Assembly (NCBI GenBank): GCA_033032865.1
Contig: JAWHQI010000262.1
Location: 930,001 to 994,000 of the forward strand
Source: Dactylorhiza incarnata
Taxonomy: Eukaryota > Streptophyta > Magnoliopsida > Asparagales > Orchidaceae
Direction: 5' to 3'
Length of the DNA stretch: 64,000 nucleotides
The notes below the pieces were generated by a model. That model saw only the letters and a list, made by a program, of their open reading frames with translations. It did no database searches and had not been told where the DNA came from. Each line of letters begins with the position of its first letter. The first letter of the stretch is position 1. A program made the translations under genes and the position numbers. Shown here in pieces: positions 12,058 through 22,312 of this stretch.

Positions 12058-12435
12058 GGACCAAGGGGGCACCATTTGGAGTGGATCTCATTCTAGGCTA
12101 GCTCTCTCCCTCTCTCTCTCCAACCACTTTCTCTCTCTAGTGGGTGAGGAGAGCCTCAAGTGGTGCCCAAGCTTAGTAGTGGCTTGGGAGGGGAAGTTCC
12201 TAAGGGGCTTCCGGGTTTGTGGCGGGACCTCCCCACTAAGCCCTTGGTCCAGTTCCTAGTTCCAACACCTTCAACTAGAGCTCTCCCTTGGGAGGAGTAA
12301 GGATTGTTCGCCCCTCGGCTAGCTGAGGGCCCCGAACTCCACAGAGACTAAGTCTTGTTCGCAAGTCTCGGTTTCAACACATGATGCGGTGAGCGTGGAG
12401 TGTGACCGATTCAAGAAAGCCTCAAGCTGAGCTCC

Positions 12436-13826
12436 ATGGACAGAGGTGGAGGAAGTTCCGACCCAGGTCACTCGCAGCCCCCGGTGGCTGGGGTGATGTT
12501 GGAGATGTTCAAAAATGTTAGGCAAAAGGTCATGCAGACCTTGCAGGTGGCTTTCTCCTCGATAGGCGATGGCAGGAGAGGAAGTGGTCTGGAGGTCTCG
12601 CCCCGACAGGAGGGTGAGATCCCTCTCAACAAACCAACCAGAGAGGAGGTGCCGGAAGGGGGCGAGTGGGGAGGCGCCAGGCCCCACTCGCCCATCCCCA
12701 AGGGGGCGAGTGGGGAGGCGCCAGGCCCCCACTCGCCCAGCCCCAAGGGGGCGAGTGGGGAGGCGCCAGGCCCCCACTCGCCCAGCCCCAAGGGGGGGAG
12801 TGGGGAGGCGCCAGGCCCCCACTCGCCCAGCCCCAAGCGGGCGAGTGGGGAGGCGCCAGGCCCCCACTCGCCCAGCCCCAAAGGGGGGCGAGCACGGGAG
12901 GTCCCTTTTGTGAGCTGATCCTCTCGGCCCGGATTCCGGAGGGGCTCAAGGGGGCGAGGATTTCCCACTACTTCGGCAAGGATGACCCTGTCTTACACCT
13001 GCAGTGGTTTGAAGACACGGTCTCCATCATGCCCATGACGGACGCGTTCAAATGTCAACTTTTCGCGACAACTCTGAAGGAGAAGGCTAGAGATTGGTTC
13101 CACCAGCTCCCTGCGGGATCCATCAATGCCTTCGAAGACTTACGTCGAGTTTTCCTGCTACGCTTCTCGACGTTAAGGAAGAAGAAGAAAGATGTCGAAG
13201 CACTTTTCAAGATCAAGCAAGAACCAGAGGACTCGCTGGCTCACTATCTGGAACGGTTCCGGGAGGAGGTTCTCCTCGTCCAAGAGGTGCCCGGGTACAG
13301 CCTCAAGCTCGCCTTCATGGTGGGGCTGCGGGAGGGTTTCTTCAAAATGGACCTTAAGAGAAGAGCTCCTGTGTCCTTTGAGGAGTTGATGGAAAGGGCG
13401 GCCGAGGAAGTTGAAAGTGAGGAGGCCAACCCGGAGTTCACAAGAAGGCTGGCCAAGCTGAGTGAGCCAGAGGCAAGGCAGCAGGGGGGGAGAGTAAAGG
13501 CCCCCAAGAGGAAGTTCGACTAGGAGGAAGACAACTTCCAGGAAGAAGAGACTGACCTCCCAGGGTGGAGGCAGGAGTCGAAGGCACCCTCTCCACCACC
13601 CCAGCAAACCATGGAAATCGGTTGGGGAAGAAGGAGGAGAGCCAGGAAAGCGGAAAGAAGAGGAAAAAGAAGGGATGCGGCTAAGTTGCCCTACTGTGAC
13701 TTCCACGAGGAGGAGGGTCACACGACATCCACCTGCCCTGAGTTCTTGGAACTGAAGGAGGCAAAGGGTCCAAGGCAGCAACCTCAACAACCAGAGGAGG
13801 TCGAGGAAGACCAGACTTGGGAGTAA
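12436..13826 (+). pseudogene. gag of element X (Tat-like Ty3)
   Basis: Gag opens at 12436 (MDRGGGSS), 56 bases after the 5' LTR. Residues 75-150 are expanded by five 44-45-bp repeats (12660-12885). After the repeats the frame must shift to continue as FCELILSARIPEGLKG, into a Retrotrans_gag domain (about 12980-13320; LFATTL, ARDWFHQL, LEDLRR-like FEDLRRVFLLRF, SLAHYLERF). One TAG at 13521-13523 interrupts; beyond it the same frame runs to 13826 with the zinc-knuckle-like CDFHEEEGHTTSTC (CX2HX4HX4C), as in Tat-branch gags. The protein would package element RNA. The shift and stop suggest decay, although the downstream repeats and both LTRs are intact. Confidence 0.85.
12660..12885 (+). repeat. 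Five 44-45-bp repeats inside gag of X
   Basis: The word 'gcgagtggggaggcgcc' starts at 12662, 12706, 12751, about 12796 and 12841. Each unit holds a small inverted pair GGCGAGTGGG...CCCACTCGCC. Unit lengths of 44 and 45 shift the reading frame between copies. Confidence 0.85.
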
Positions 13827-13940
13827 GAGACCAAGTGGGTTTCCATGCTTAGTTTTTATTTCTACACCTAAGTCCATGTAATGTGATGTTTCGTTTCCGT
13901 ACCTAGTTTTCTCACATGTATTAGGAGGGTTAATACGATG

Positions 13941-14985
13941 GCATGATGTTTCAAAAGTACTTAGCCTCGATGCTGGCCCGCTGACCAGGCTCCCACCTAG
14001 CTGGCAGGGCCGGGAACCGCTCGATGGCATGATGTTTCAAAAGTACTTAGCCTCGATGCTGGCCCGCTGACCAGGCTTCCACCTAGCTGGCACGGCCGGG
14101 AACCGCTCGATGGCATGATGTTTCAAAAGTACTTAGCCTCGATGCTGGCCCGCTGACCAGGCTCCCACCTAGCTGGCAGGGCCGGGAACCGCTCAATGGC
14201 ATGATGTTTCAAAAGTACTTAGCCTCGATGCTGGCTCGCTGACCAGGCTCCCACCTAGCTGGCAGGGCCGGGAACCGCTCGATGGCATGATGTTTCAAAA
14301 GTACTTAGCCTCGATGCTGGCCCACTGACCAGGCTTCCACCTAGCTGGCAGGGCCGGGAACCGCTCGATGGCATGATGTTTCAAAAGTACTTAACCTCGA
14401 TGCTGGCCCGCTGACCATGCCCCCACCTAGCTGGCAGGGCCGGGAACCGCTCGATGGCATGATGTTTCAAAAGTACTTAGCCTCGATGCTGGCCCGCTGA
14501 CCAGGCTCCCACCTAGCTGGCAGGGCCGGGAACCGCTCGATGGCATGATATTTCAAAAGTACTTAGCCTCGATGCTGGCCTGCTGACCAGGCTCCCACCT
14601 AGCTGACAGGGCCGGGAACCGCTCGATGGCATGATGTTTCAAAAGTACTTAGCCTCGATGCTGGCCCGCTGACCAGGCTCCCACCTAGCTGGCAGGGCCG
14701 GGAACCGCTCGATGGCATGATGTTTCAAAAGTACTTAGCCTCGATGCTGGCCCGCTGACCAGGCTCCCACCTAGCTGGCAGGGCTGGGAACCGCTCGATG
14801 GCATGATGTTTCAAAAGTACTTAGCCTCGATGCTGGCCCGCTGACCAGGCTCCCACCTAGCTGGCAGGGCCGGGAACCGCTCGATGGCTTGATATTTCAA
14901 AAGTACTTAGCCTTGATGCTGGCCCGCTTACCAGGCTCCCACCTAGCTGGCAGGGCCAGGAACCGCTCAGTGGCCGAAAATTCTC
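13941..14985 (+). repeat. Twelve 86-bp tandem repeats downstream of gag in X
   Basis: 'gcatgatgtttcaaaag' recurs every 86 bp (13941, 14027, 14113 and so on) to about 14985. Units are nearly identical, which implies recent expansion or homogenisation. Each carries the core CCAGGCTCCCACCTAGCTGG, which resembles the core of the 76-bp repeats just downstream and of the 98-bp repeats in Y. Stops occur in the frames I checked, so it is non-coding. It occupies the place where pol would be. Confidence 0.9.
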
Positions 14986-14998
14986 TTAAGTATTTTTC

Positions 14999-15235
14999 CC
15001 CCGAGGTGGTCTCGCTAGCCGGACTCTCACTAGCCGGCAGAGTTGGAAGACCTCTCGGGGAGGCTATGTATTTTTCCCGAGGTGATTCCGCTAGCCGGGC
15101 TCTCACTAGCTGGCAGAGTTGGAAGATCTCTCGGGAGGCTATGTATTTTTCCCGAGGTGATTCCGCTAGCCGGGCTCTCACTGGCCGGCAGGGATGGAGG
15201 ACCTCTCGAGGAGGCTTCATGTTCTCTCAAAGTAG
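14999..15235 (+). repeat. Three about 76-bp repeats before the 3' LTR of X
   Basis: 'cccgaggtg' starts near 14999, 15076 and 15151. Each unit contains GCTAGCCGGGCTCTCACTAG or a close variant, the same core seen in Y. The block ends about 95 bp before the 3' LTR. Confidence 0.8.
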
Positions 15236-15329
15236 CTCCGTTAGCCGGATTCCCAGCGATGCTCGTCGAATATGCAGGGTTGGACATTTCTTTTCGAGCG
15301 TGAGCCACGCTCGAAAAGAGCGGGGATTG

Positions 15330-16104
15330 TGTACAACCCCGATATTCGCCGAGTATACTCCCTAAGGCTCATTGGAGCATCATGGTAGCATCGACCCAAG
15401 CAGGAAGGGAGGCAGAGGCAAGGGGACGAGCGGTGAGGGAGGAAGCCTCCCGCTTGCCCGGCCTACATAGGGGAGCGAGAGGTGGAGGGACAAGACCCCA
15501 CCCCCGAGGGGGGGCGAGCCCGGGCTACTTCCCGGGGGCTCGCCCCGCTCCCAGCTATGGGGGCGAGCCCGGGCTGTCGCCCGGGGGCTCGCCCCCGCTC
15601 CCACCAAAGGGGGGCGAGCCCGGGATGCTGCCCAGGGGCTCGCCCCCGCTCCCTCCAAAGGGGGGCGAGCCCGGGCTGCTCCCCAGGGGCTCTCCCCCGC
15701 TCCCCCCAAGGGGGGCGAGCCCGGGCTGCTGCCCAGGGGCTCGCCCCCGCTCCCCACCAAGGGGGGGAGAGGCCGGGCTGCTGCCCAGGGGCTCGCCCCC
15801 GCTCCCCACCAAGGGGGGCGAGCCCGGGCTACTGCCCAGGGGCTCGCCCCCGTTCCCCATCAAGGGGGGCGAGCCCGGGCTGCTGCCCAGGGGCTCGCCC
15901 CCGTTCCCCACCAAGGGGGGCGAGCCCGGGCTGCTGCCCGGGGGCTCTCCCCCGCTTCCCCACCAAGGGGGGCGAGCCCGGGGTGCTGCTCGGGGGCTCG
16001 CCCCCACTCCCATCCAAGGGGGGCGAGCCCGGGCTGCTGCCCGGGGGCTCGCCCCCGCTCCCAACATTGAGGGGCGAGAGGAGGAGGGGCGAGCCCCCCT
16101 CTCG

Positions 16105-16140
<36 letters not shown>

Positions 16141-16655
16141 ACGTCCAAGGAAGGGGCGAGCTTCTCTCGCCCCCACGCCCAGTAGGGGACGAGCCCAAGA
16201 GGGCATTCGGTCTGCGTTTAGCACCGTGGAACGGTGGGATTTAGCTATTCGCAGGCCCAGTCCGGGGTATTTTGGTAATTTCACGGATCGGTTTTTGGTT
16301 ATTCGCAGCCCAACTTCAGAACTCCTATAAATAGGACCAAGGGGGCAACATTTGGAGTGGATCTCATTCTAGGCTAGCTCTCTCCCTCTCTCTCTCCCCC
16401 CACTTTCTCTCTCTAGTGGGTGAGGAGAGCCTCAAGTGGTGCCCAAGCTTAGTAGTGGCTTGGGAGGGGAAGTTCCTAAGGGTATTCCGAGTATGTGGCG
16501 GGACCTCCCCACTAAGCCCTTGGTCCAGTTCCTAGTTCCAACACCTTCAACTAGAGCTCTCCCTTGGGAGGAGTAAGGATTGGTCGCCCCTCGGCTAGCT
16601 GAGGGCCCCGAACTCCACAGAGACTAAGTCTTGTTCGCAAGTCTCGGTTTCAACA
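15330..16655 (+). mobile_element. 3' LTR of element X
   Basis: 1326 bp, nearly identical to 11057-12379. The purine tract aaaagagcggggattg lies immediately upstream, as expected for plus-strand priming. The clearest difference from the 5' LTR is the C run: 36 Cs at 16105-16140 against 17. TATAAATA is at 16326-16333. The right edge is fixed by the ATATG duplication. Confidence 0.9.
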
Positions 16656-16660
16656 ATATG

Positions 16661-17120
16661 TGGAATGGGACCAAATATATGTTTGTCAGTTTGTCTGGTT
16701 TCACATTAAATATAAAAGTAAATTTGCTACTATGTTCATGTTAGTCGTTGGGTCGACTACATTCCCAATAGTGTTATCAAAGCAAAGTTCATTCAACTCA
16801 GTGTAAAGAATGGGCAATAAGAAAGTCATCAAGATGGAATGGTTTATGGCAAAGGCATTTTGTAGAAGCCTAATTATAGAAGCATCAAGCATTCTCGGCG
16901 GCGTTGTATTGATCCACACCCCAATTGGCAAGGTGGTGGAGTAAGTATCCAAGAAGGATAGACACCTCAAATTAATGGTGGACAAATAGAAGGACAACAT
17001 GACCAACATTAGGCAGCCTTAAATTCCAATTTTGATGGCAAACAATTATGAAATTTGGAGTAGGAACATAACAGAGTATCTTAAGGCACGAGTCTATGGG
17101 AAGCCATCCAAAAAGTATAT
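16661..17120 (+). pseudogene. Copia LTR end, primer site and gag start
   Basis: After X, the probable copia LTR resumes to about 16770. GTGTTATCAAAGC (16771-16783) then follows, a worn copy of the initiator-Met primer site GTGGTATCAGAGC. Around 16995-17115 the frame gives the N-terminal gag signature of copia elements (QP.IPILMANNYEIWSRNITEYLKA with a stop inside). The gag is cut at 17120 by an LTR starting TGATGAGT. Only about 40 gag codons remain. Confidence 0.6.
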
Positions 17121-18705
17121 TGATGAGTAGAATTCTTATAGAATTGTTTAGACTCATTTTGGCGTAGTCCTTATGTATTAACTTCATTTTAATATGAAAA
17201 GAATGTGTATCTCACTTAATCACTTTTCACGCTTGAAGCACTATTGAAGCCTAATTTTGTGTGCGAAGTGCCAATTCCAAAGTAATGTGGAGACATCACT
17301 TTACTCTCCCATTTACTCACTTTTATGCACTTGGAAAATTTGCACAAGATGGCGACTATTCGCCTCAGTCTAATTATGCGTCGCGAGCATGATTTATATT
17401 GTTTAGGATTAATGCTATTGCTCATGCATTTTCCTTCGCGCACGGGCGTGTGTGTGTATCCATATAGACGAATTTGGAAACTGCATGGTCGTGCATTTTA
17501 CTTATCGCACGACCTGGATGGTCGTGCGTGAGCAACCTTTTAGTCGAATGCTTGTTTTGGTCTGAAATTAGGTGTTCTGTGCGCGCCCGTGCATTTTTTT
17601 CTCGAACAATAGGGTTCATCCATGCGTCAACAAAATCACACAGAAGGTCTGCATTTAAACAAATCACACGATCGTGCGATTTACTTAGCGCACGAGCACT
17701 TCAGACCATGCATGCGTTTTACCTTAGAATTGGGCGTTTTGTCCCTGGTTGAGCATTTCAATCTCGCACGTGCAATATTGACCGTGCGAGATCAAAATGC
17801 ATAAGCAGATTCGGATTTGAAGTTTGATTTTATATGCGCCATATTTCGGTACCATTTTTAGTTTTTAATTCTCCTTCTCGCATGATCAAAATGCACGGTC
17901 ATGCGCCCGATCATGCGAGATCTTCTGTGATCCTATTTATGCTGATTTCTACAGATTTTTAGGGGTTCCAAGATCCGTATTTCAGCACTATTTTTACCTC
18001 TGGGAGAGTTCTTCTAAAGACCCCTAAGGGGAATTTCCAGCTCCCTCGTCGATTCTCCACTACTTAGGGATTTACCCTAGAGCATCCTTCATCATCAAGG
18101 GATTATTTCAAGGAATTGGAGGATTCTAGCAGATTGATAACCCGATGACTTCTATCTTTGATCTACAACATGCTTTTGGATTCGGTTTTATCTCTCTCCT
18201 TTCTTCCATCAAATCTAGATGTTGTAGCTTTTCATTTTATAACCTTGTGATGAATAACATGAATGTTGTATATTTGATATAATCTTGTCTATGAGATTAC
18301 CTATTTTTCATGCTTAAATAAATGTGTTGTTGAATGAGTGTCAGTGGTATCTTGGATATGTGATCCTAAATCTCAAGTGTGTGATTAAGAAAGTGATCAA
18401 ATATTGTGAAGCAGTGAAGGCAACCCGTATTGGTGTTTTTGTTTGCGAAGCGGTGTTTGCGACCCGAATTTCTTCCTTTGTTTCGTTTTATCAAACCCTC
18501 ACCAGAAATCAAAGCCCATCTTTTCTTTAAAGATTTCAAAGTAGAGATTCTCCAAACGATAACTCTTTCACAAATTTGTATTACATATGAGTTTGATACT
18601 CGAGGATTCGCTCCTCATTTTACATTACTTTAATGATCAGTGCACTTGCTATTTTGTGCCACAGTCTAGCCCCCACCTATAACAGTGTGCAAGATTTGTG
18701 CATCA
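17121..18705 (+). mobile_element. Athila-like Ty3 5' LTR
   Basis: It starts TGATGAGTAG at 17121 and ends GTGCATCA at 18705, 1585 bp, followed by a Ty3-type primer site. It is a diverged relative of the LTR at 55025-56620: both start TGATGAGT, carry clusters of GCACGGTCGTGCGTG-type palindromes (17430-17930 here) before the leader, then 'ggattcggttt/gtatctct', 'gatactcgaggattcgctc' and 'ccacctata-cagtgtgc'. No target duplication was found. Confidence 0.7.
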
Positions 18706-18711
18706 AATTTT

Positions 18712-18729
18712 TGGCACCATTGTCATGGA
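18712..18729 (+). other. Ty3-type primer-binding site
   Basis: TGGCACCATTGTCATGGA lies 6 bases after the LTR end. It differs by a few transitions from the site TGGCGCCGTTGCCGGGGA, used by many plant Ty3 elements with tRNA-Asp. Its place right after the LTR supports the call. Confidence 0.7.
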
Positions 18730-20192
18730 GTATGATTTCAGAATTATTAGTGTTTGAGGAAACTAATTGTATAGTTTTGTTTTTATTTAATTATCTTTTG
18801 GTCAGTATTTGTTTTTATGAATCCATTCTGCACCAATTTATATTCTTCTATACAATGTAAATGGTGCAAAGCTTATAATCACTTTAGTGACAATAGTCAT
18901 TTAGGAGGCCATGATTATAATCAGTATGGTTAATCTTATGGAGTATCCAGATCTTCATACCATGAACCTAAATGTTATGATTATGCTTCTCTTATGTGAG
19001 CATCACCTTTACCGGTTGGTTTGGCCTCTTTATGTTCAACGCCAACCGGGAAGCGCTTCTTGTGCTGTCCAAGTGATGATGAGTCAATGCATATCGCCAT
19101 CCCACAACTTTGTTATCTCACTGTTTCTTCCAACGATGATGACATATACGATATGCCCCCGCGTCCTTATGGGAGCAAACCAGATGTGTCTACTAGTGTA
19201 GCGGTTGATCACTACGATGGCATTTTGGAGTTTTCTTCCTCTATTGTAGCATCACTACCCTTGGATTCTGTGTCTGAGGATTTATCTTCTCATTTATTGG
19301 ACTCTATCGTGAGCCCTATTCATACTCAAAAATTTTCTTGTATAATTTGCATAGATATTTTATTCTTACTAAATGCCTAGATGTGCAGGATGAGCCTATG
19401 GGGCCCAAAGTTGTGCCTAGTTGCACTGAGGAGGATTTTTTCCTTAGTGAGGAGGTTTCTACCTCATACCAGAGGAGAAGATCCTACTTATCACCGAAGC
19501 TCCTAGCTGCTCATCTCTTTCCTGCAGTGATTTTATTGCAATTGTAGTGATCCTTCTGCGAAAAATGATGGGAGAGAGACTGGGACAACTCCCCCATTTT
19601 CTGATTATTTATGTTTTTCTTCTATTTTATTTCATAACCCCCCATTCTCTATCTGAGCAAGAGCAGGTTGACATGTCACCGATGCTTCAGGAGGAAATCG
19701 AGCATCATGCTCAAGTCGATGAGCATGGCATCCACTTATGTGAGGAGGTTTGTTCCTCCTCCATAATGGATGATCCTTACATTGCCTTGTCCTCATGCAG
19801 CTTCTCTGTTGACGATGTCACATTGCTATGCATTGACAAATATTTTGGTGAGAATAGTGAGGAGTACTCCTCCTCCTCTTATATTTTTTGTTCCCACTAC
19901 ATGTGATGAGAAGGTACTTTTATTTAGGTAGAGGGGTAACTGTTATATCACTATATTGTTAGCTCTTACCGACACGGATAATAGGCCAGTTATCCGTGCA
20001 CTTCATTTTCCTTAGAACTATAAGCTAAAACCATTTCAAATTCTTAATAAGACTGTAAGGAATATTTCCCTCAATGTTCCCTTGATTTGAAGAGGCATCA
20101 CACTCAATGCTAAGTACATATTGTTTTTGATAAACCTTATTTTGCATCATGCCTATGCAAGGTTAGTTTATTCCAAGCATTGGAATAAAGTT
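18730..20192 (+). pseudogene. Leader and unrecognised decayed ORFs of Athila-like element
   Basis: Several overlapping frames (about 18911-19906) are acidic and rich in Ser, Asp and Glu (for example LEFSSSIVASLPLDSVSEDLSS and CTEEDFFLSEEVSTS). Phrases such as FFLSEEV..S and LCEEVCSSS look repeated. I do not recognise a domain; no gag, protease or reverse transcriptase motif is visible. Frames change at about 19380 and 19547. Because it follows a primer site, it probably is the leader or a non-autonomous ORF of the Athila-like element. From about 19920 to 20192 I see no ORF. Confidence 0.35.
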
Positions 20193-21417
20193 TGTTGTTT
20201 ACTATCAAAACCGCTGAGTCAACATCACTATCTCAGCTGAACCGCTGAGACGAGGCCAGGAGCCGCTGAGAATGAGTCTGCCTCAGCTGAGCTGCATTTT
20301 GACAAAATCCGCTGAGAAGACTATCTGTCTCACCGGATCCGTAGAGATGAAGAGAGATTCAGACGCTGAGACGGAATACTGCCTCTGCCCAACTGCTGAG
20401 ACAGATTAAAATCTGAATAAAGCATTGGCCGGATCTGCTATTGGCACATGTAGCTGTAAAGAAAGATAAAAATTTCTATTCCCCTTCATACTGTGTCAGG
20501 GCCCTCCTTAGAGCCATTGCAGATGGAAGAGGTATAAAAGAACATTTTAGGGCATTATAGAGAGGGCGCTGAAAAGTGGAAAGCAAATATGCGCTATTTA
20601 TTGACGGCTTCTACAAGTGTTCTCTTCCTGCTTCCTTAACCATCTAGAAGATACAAGGATAGAAGATAGTTCTTCCAGATTCATTCAAGAAGAGCAAGTT
20701 GATCTTTCCTCCTCTGTTGATGTGAAAGATCAGATAGGAGCAAGGTTTGAAGCTTTACCCTTCAACCCTGATTCAAGACAACACCAACTGTGAATCAACA
20801 ACAGAAGACAAAAGGCTGAAGGATAACATCTTTGCTGTCATCTGTTGTAAGAATAAACTATAACCTCTATAAGAACAATAGTGTTCTGAGTTTGTAGGGC
20901 ACTTTGCCTAAGTTGTAGGGTCATTGAACCTGAGATTGTAAGGATGTTAAGTCTGAGTGTGTAGGGTTGTTAAGCCTAAGATAGTAGAGCTGTACTCCCA
21001 GCTTGAGGTGTAGGATCTCTGTGGGGATATGAGGTAGGGATACTTGATAGGACTAAGGTAGGAAATGATTGGATTTCTGAGGTTTAGGAGTTGGAGCACT
21101 CTGAGAGGTAGGGCAGTTTGGGCCTGAGGTAGGGTTTGGAGTAAACCTGAGAGATCCCATGGGATTTGTGTTGTAAGCTCTTGGAGCTGAGATTGGAGGA
21201 GGTTGCCTTGTCTAACACACTATTTGAAAGGTGTAGAGGGAAAGTGGACTACCCATAGACACACTGTCTTGGGGAATCACTATAAAGGATTGTGTGCTTT
21301 TTGTGGTGTGCTTGTGTTTTGTTTATTATCTAACAACTGCTCGCTGCACTTAAGAAAATTCAAAGAGACCTATTCACCCCCTCTAGGTGAATTAGACTAC
21401 TATGTTATAAACTATCA
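20193..21417 (+). mobile_element. Sirevirus-like copia 5' LTR
   Basis: It starts TGTTGTTTACTATCA, close to the start of the 7011-8886 family, and ends AAACTATCA before the primer site. It has the 'attcaccccctctag' block at 21372-21386. CTCAGCTGAG / CCGCTGAGAC words cluster at about 20210-20405. A TATA box TATAAAAG is at 20533-20540, followed by a transcribed leader with repeated 'gtag' phrases. The left edge is inferred from family similarity, not a target duplication. Confidence 0.6.
20533..20540 (+). promoter_or_regulatory. TATA box of copia LTR
   Basis: TATAAAAG in 'aggtataaaagaac' lies 130 bp downstream of the CTGAGAC palindrome cluster in the 20193-21417 LTR. The position fits a U3 promoter. 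Confidence 0.6.
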
Positions 21418-21589
21418 AGTGGTATCAGAGCCAGGTTGGTCTATAAGGACTTAATAGTCTGACCAGATCCTACATAGGTGTAGTCAAACCTTAATCCAAT
21501 GGATGCCACTGGAGGTCAGAAAGAAATGGGGTCTATGAAGTTGCCCATATGCAAAGATGAGACTTTTGGCATATGGAAGAAAAGGGTAA
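21418..21589 (+). pseudogene. Copia primer site and gag N-terminus
   Basis: AGTGGTATCAGAGCC (21418-21432) is a well-preserved initiator-Met primer site. Gag opens at 21499 (MDATGGQKEMGSMKLPIC, then ETFGIWKKRV), the same N-terminal pattern as the gags at 6905 and 46708. It is cut after about 30 codons by element Y at 21590. The continuation is not found anywhere to the right in this window. Confidence 0.75.
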
Positions 21590-22257
21590 TGTACAACCCG
21601 GGGTATTCGCCAGGCTGATAGGAGGGCGAGATAGGAGGGCGAGATGAGTACTCGCCGAGTACCCGCGAGACGACCTATTCTTGGCAACATGGAGGTTTGT
21701 GAGGTTGGATCCCGGCATGCGGCCTCCAAGAGAGGGACTCGCGGACCAGCGAACGAGGCACACGAGAGGACAGCGAGAGCTCTCGCGAGTACTGTCCTCG
21801 CAGGCCCTTTGTCCCTAGGCCCATGAAGGAAATTATCGTTTTACCCACGTGGCCTGCCAATAGCCCCTCTGAACAGCGGAGATTGGCTATCAGCAGACCA
21901 AATTTGGGGTGCGTATAGTAAAATCGAGAGGCGGATTCCTGCTATTTGCAGGCCAGATCAGAAAGTCTATAAATAGGATCCAAAGGGCACCTTTGGAGAG
22001 GACTTATTCTTTTGGAGCTTCTCTCTCCTCAGGCCTTCCTTGAGCTCTCCAAGGTGCCCCGGCTTCAGCTTTTGGCTTGGGAGGGGAAGCGCTCCAAAGA
22101 TCTTCCGGGTGTGTGGTGGGTCCTCCTAGCTAAGCCTAAGGATCAGTGTCCAACTCCGAGACTCTGGTCTGTTCTCTCGCGAGATTAGTATGTGCCAGTC
22201 GCCCCCCAACCCGTTGGGGGCCCCGAACTCCACCGAGACCATTTATTGGTTTCAACA
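21590..22257 (+). mobile_element. 5' LTR of element Y
   Basis: 668 bp, TG...CA, inserted in a copia gag. It lacks the hairpin array of X but has its own cluster of CTCGCGAG / GAGTACTCGCC / GAGAGCTCTC palindromes at about 21610-21810, then TATAAATA at 21968-21975 and a leader homologous to that of X. Confidence 0.85.
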
Positions 22258-22312
22258 TTTTTGGTGCGGTGAGCGTGGAGTGCGGCTAGCTCAAGAAAAT
22301 CTCAGGGAAAGC

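Larger units (their letters stand above)
11057..12379 (+). mobile_element. 5' LTR of element X
   Basis: 1323 bp, TG...CA. U3 consists largely of eleven GC-rich hairpin units (11245-11815), a C17 run (11848-11864), then a TATA box (12050-12057) and a pyrimidine-rich (ctctctc) leader. It ends in the phrase that recurs at the end of the 3' LTR. The start of internal sequence at 12380 is fixed by comparison with the 3' LTR end at 16655. Confidence 0.9.
11057..16655 (+). mobile_element. Element X: complete gag-only Ty3 (Tat-like) retrotransposon
   Basis: Two near-identical LTRs (11057-12379 and 15330-16655, both TGTACAACCCC...GGTTTCAACA) bound a 2950-bp interior. A perfect 5-bp target duplication ATATG (11052-11056 and 16656-16660) proves one insertion event. 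The interior has a gag pseudogene, then tandem repeats, then a purine tract (aaaagagcgggg) before the 3' LTR. There is no protease, reverse transcriptase or integrase. This layout matches the known class of terminal-repeat elements with only a GAG domain (TR-GAG), which need enzymes from an autonomous relative. Gag type points to the Tat branch. It is inserted in a probable copia LTR. Confidence 0.9.

Noticed and set aside
13173..14030. 285-residue minus-strand ORF opposite gag of X
   Set aside because: Shadow of the gag reading frame; Leu/Pro/Ser-rich and without a domain.
3771..15235. CRISPR-like regular spacing (50, 86 and 76 bp)
   Set aside because: Units are contiguous tandem repeats without unique spacers, inside LTR elements of a plant genome.
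15482..16330. Long Gly/Pro/Arg-rich ORFs in the X LTRs on both strands (also 11096-12054)
   Set aside because: They are translations of a self-complementary GC repeat that lacks stops in most frames; no conserved protein and no codon signal.
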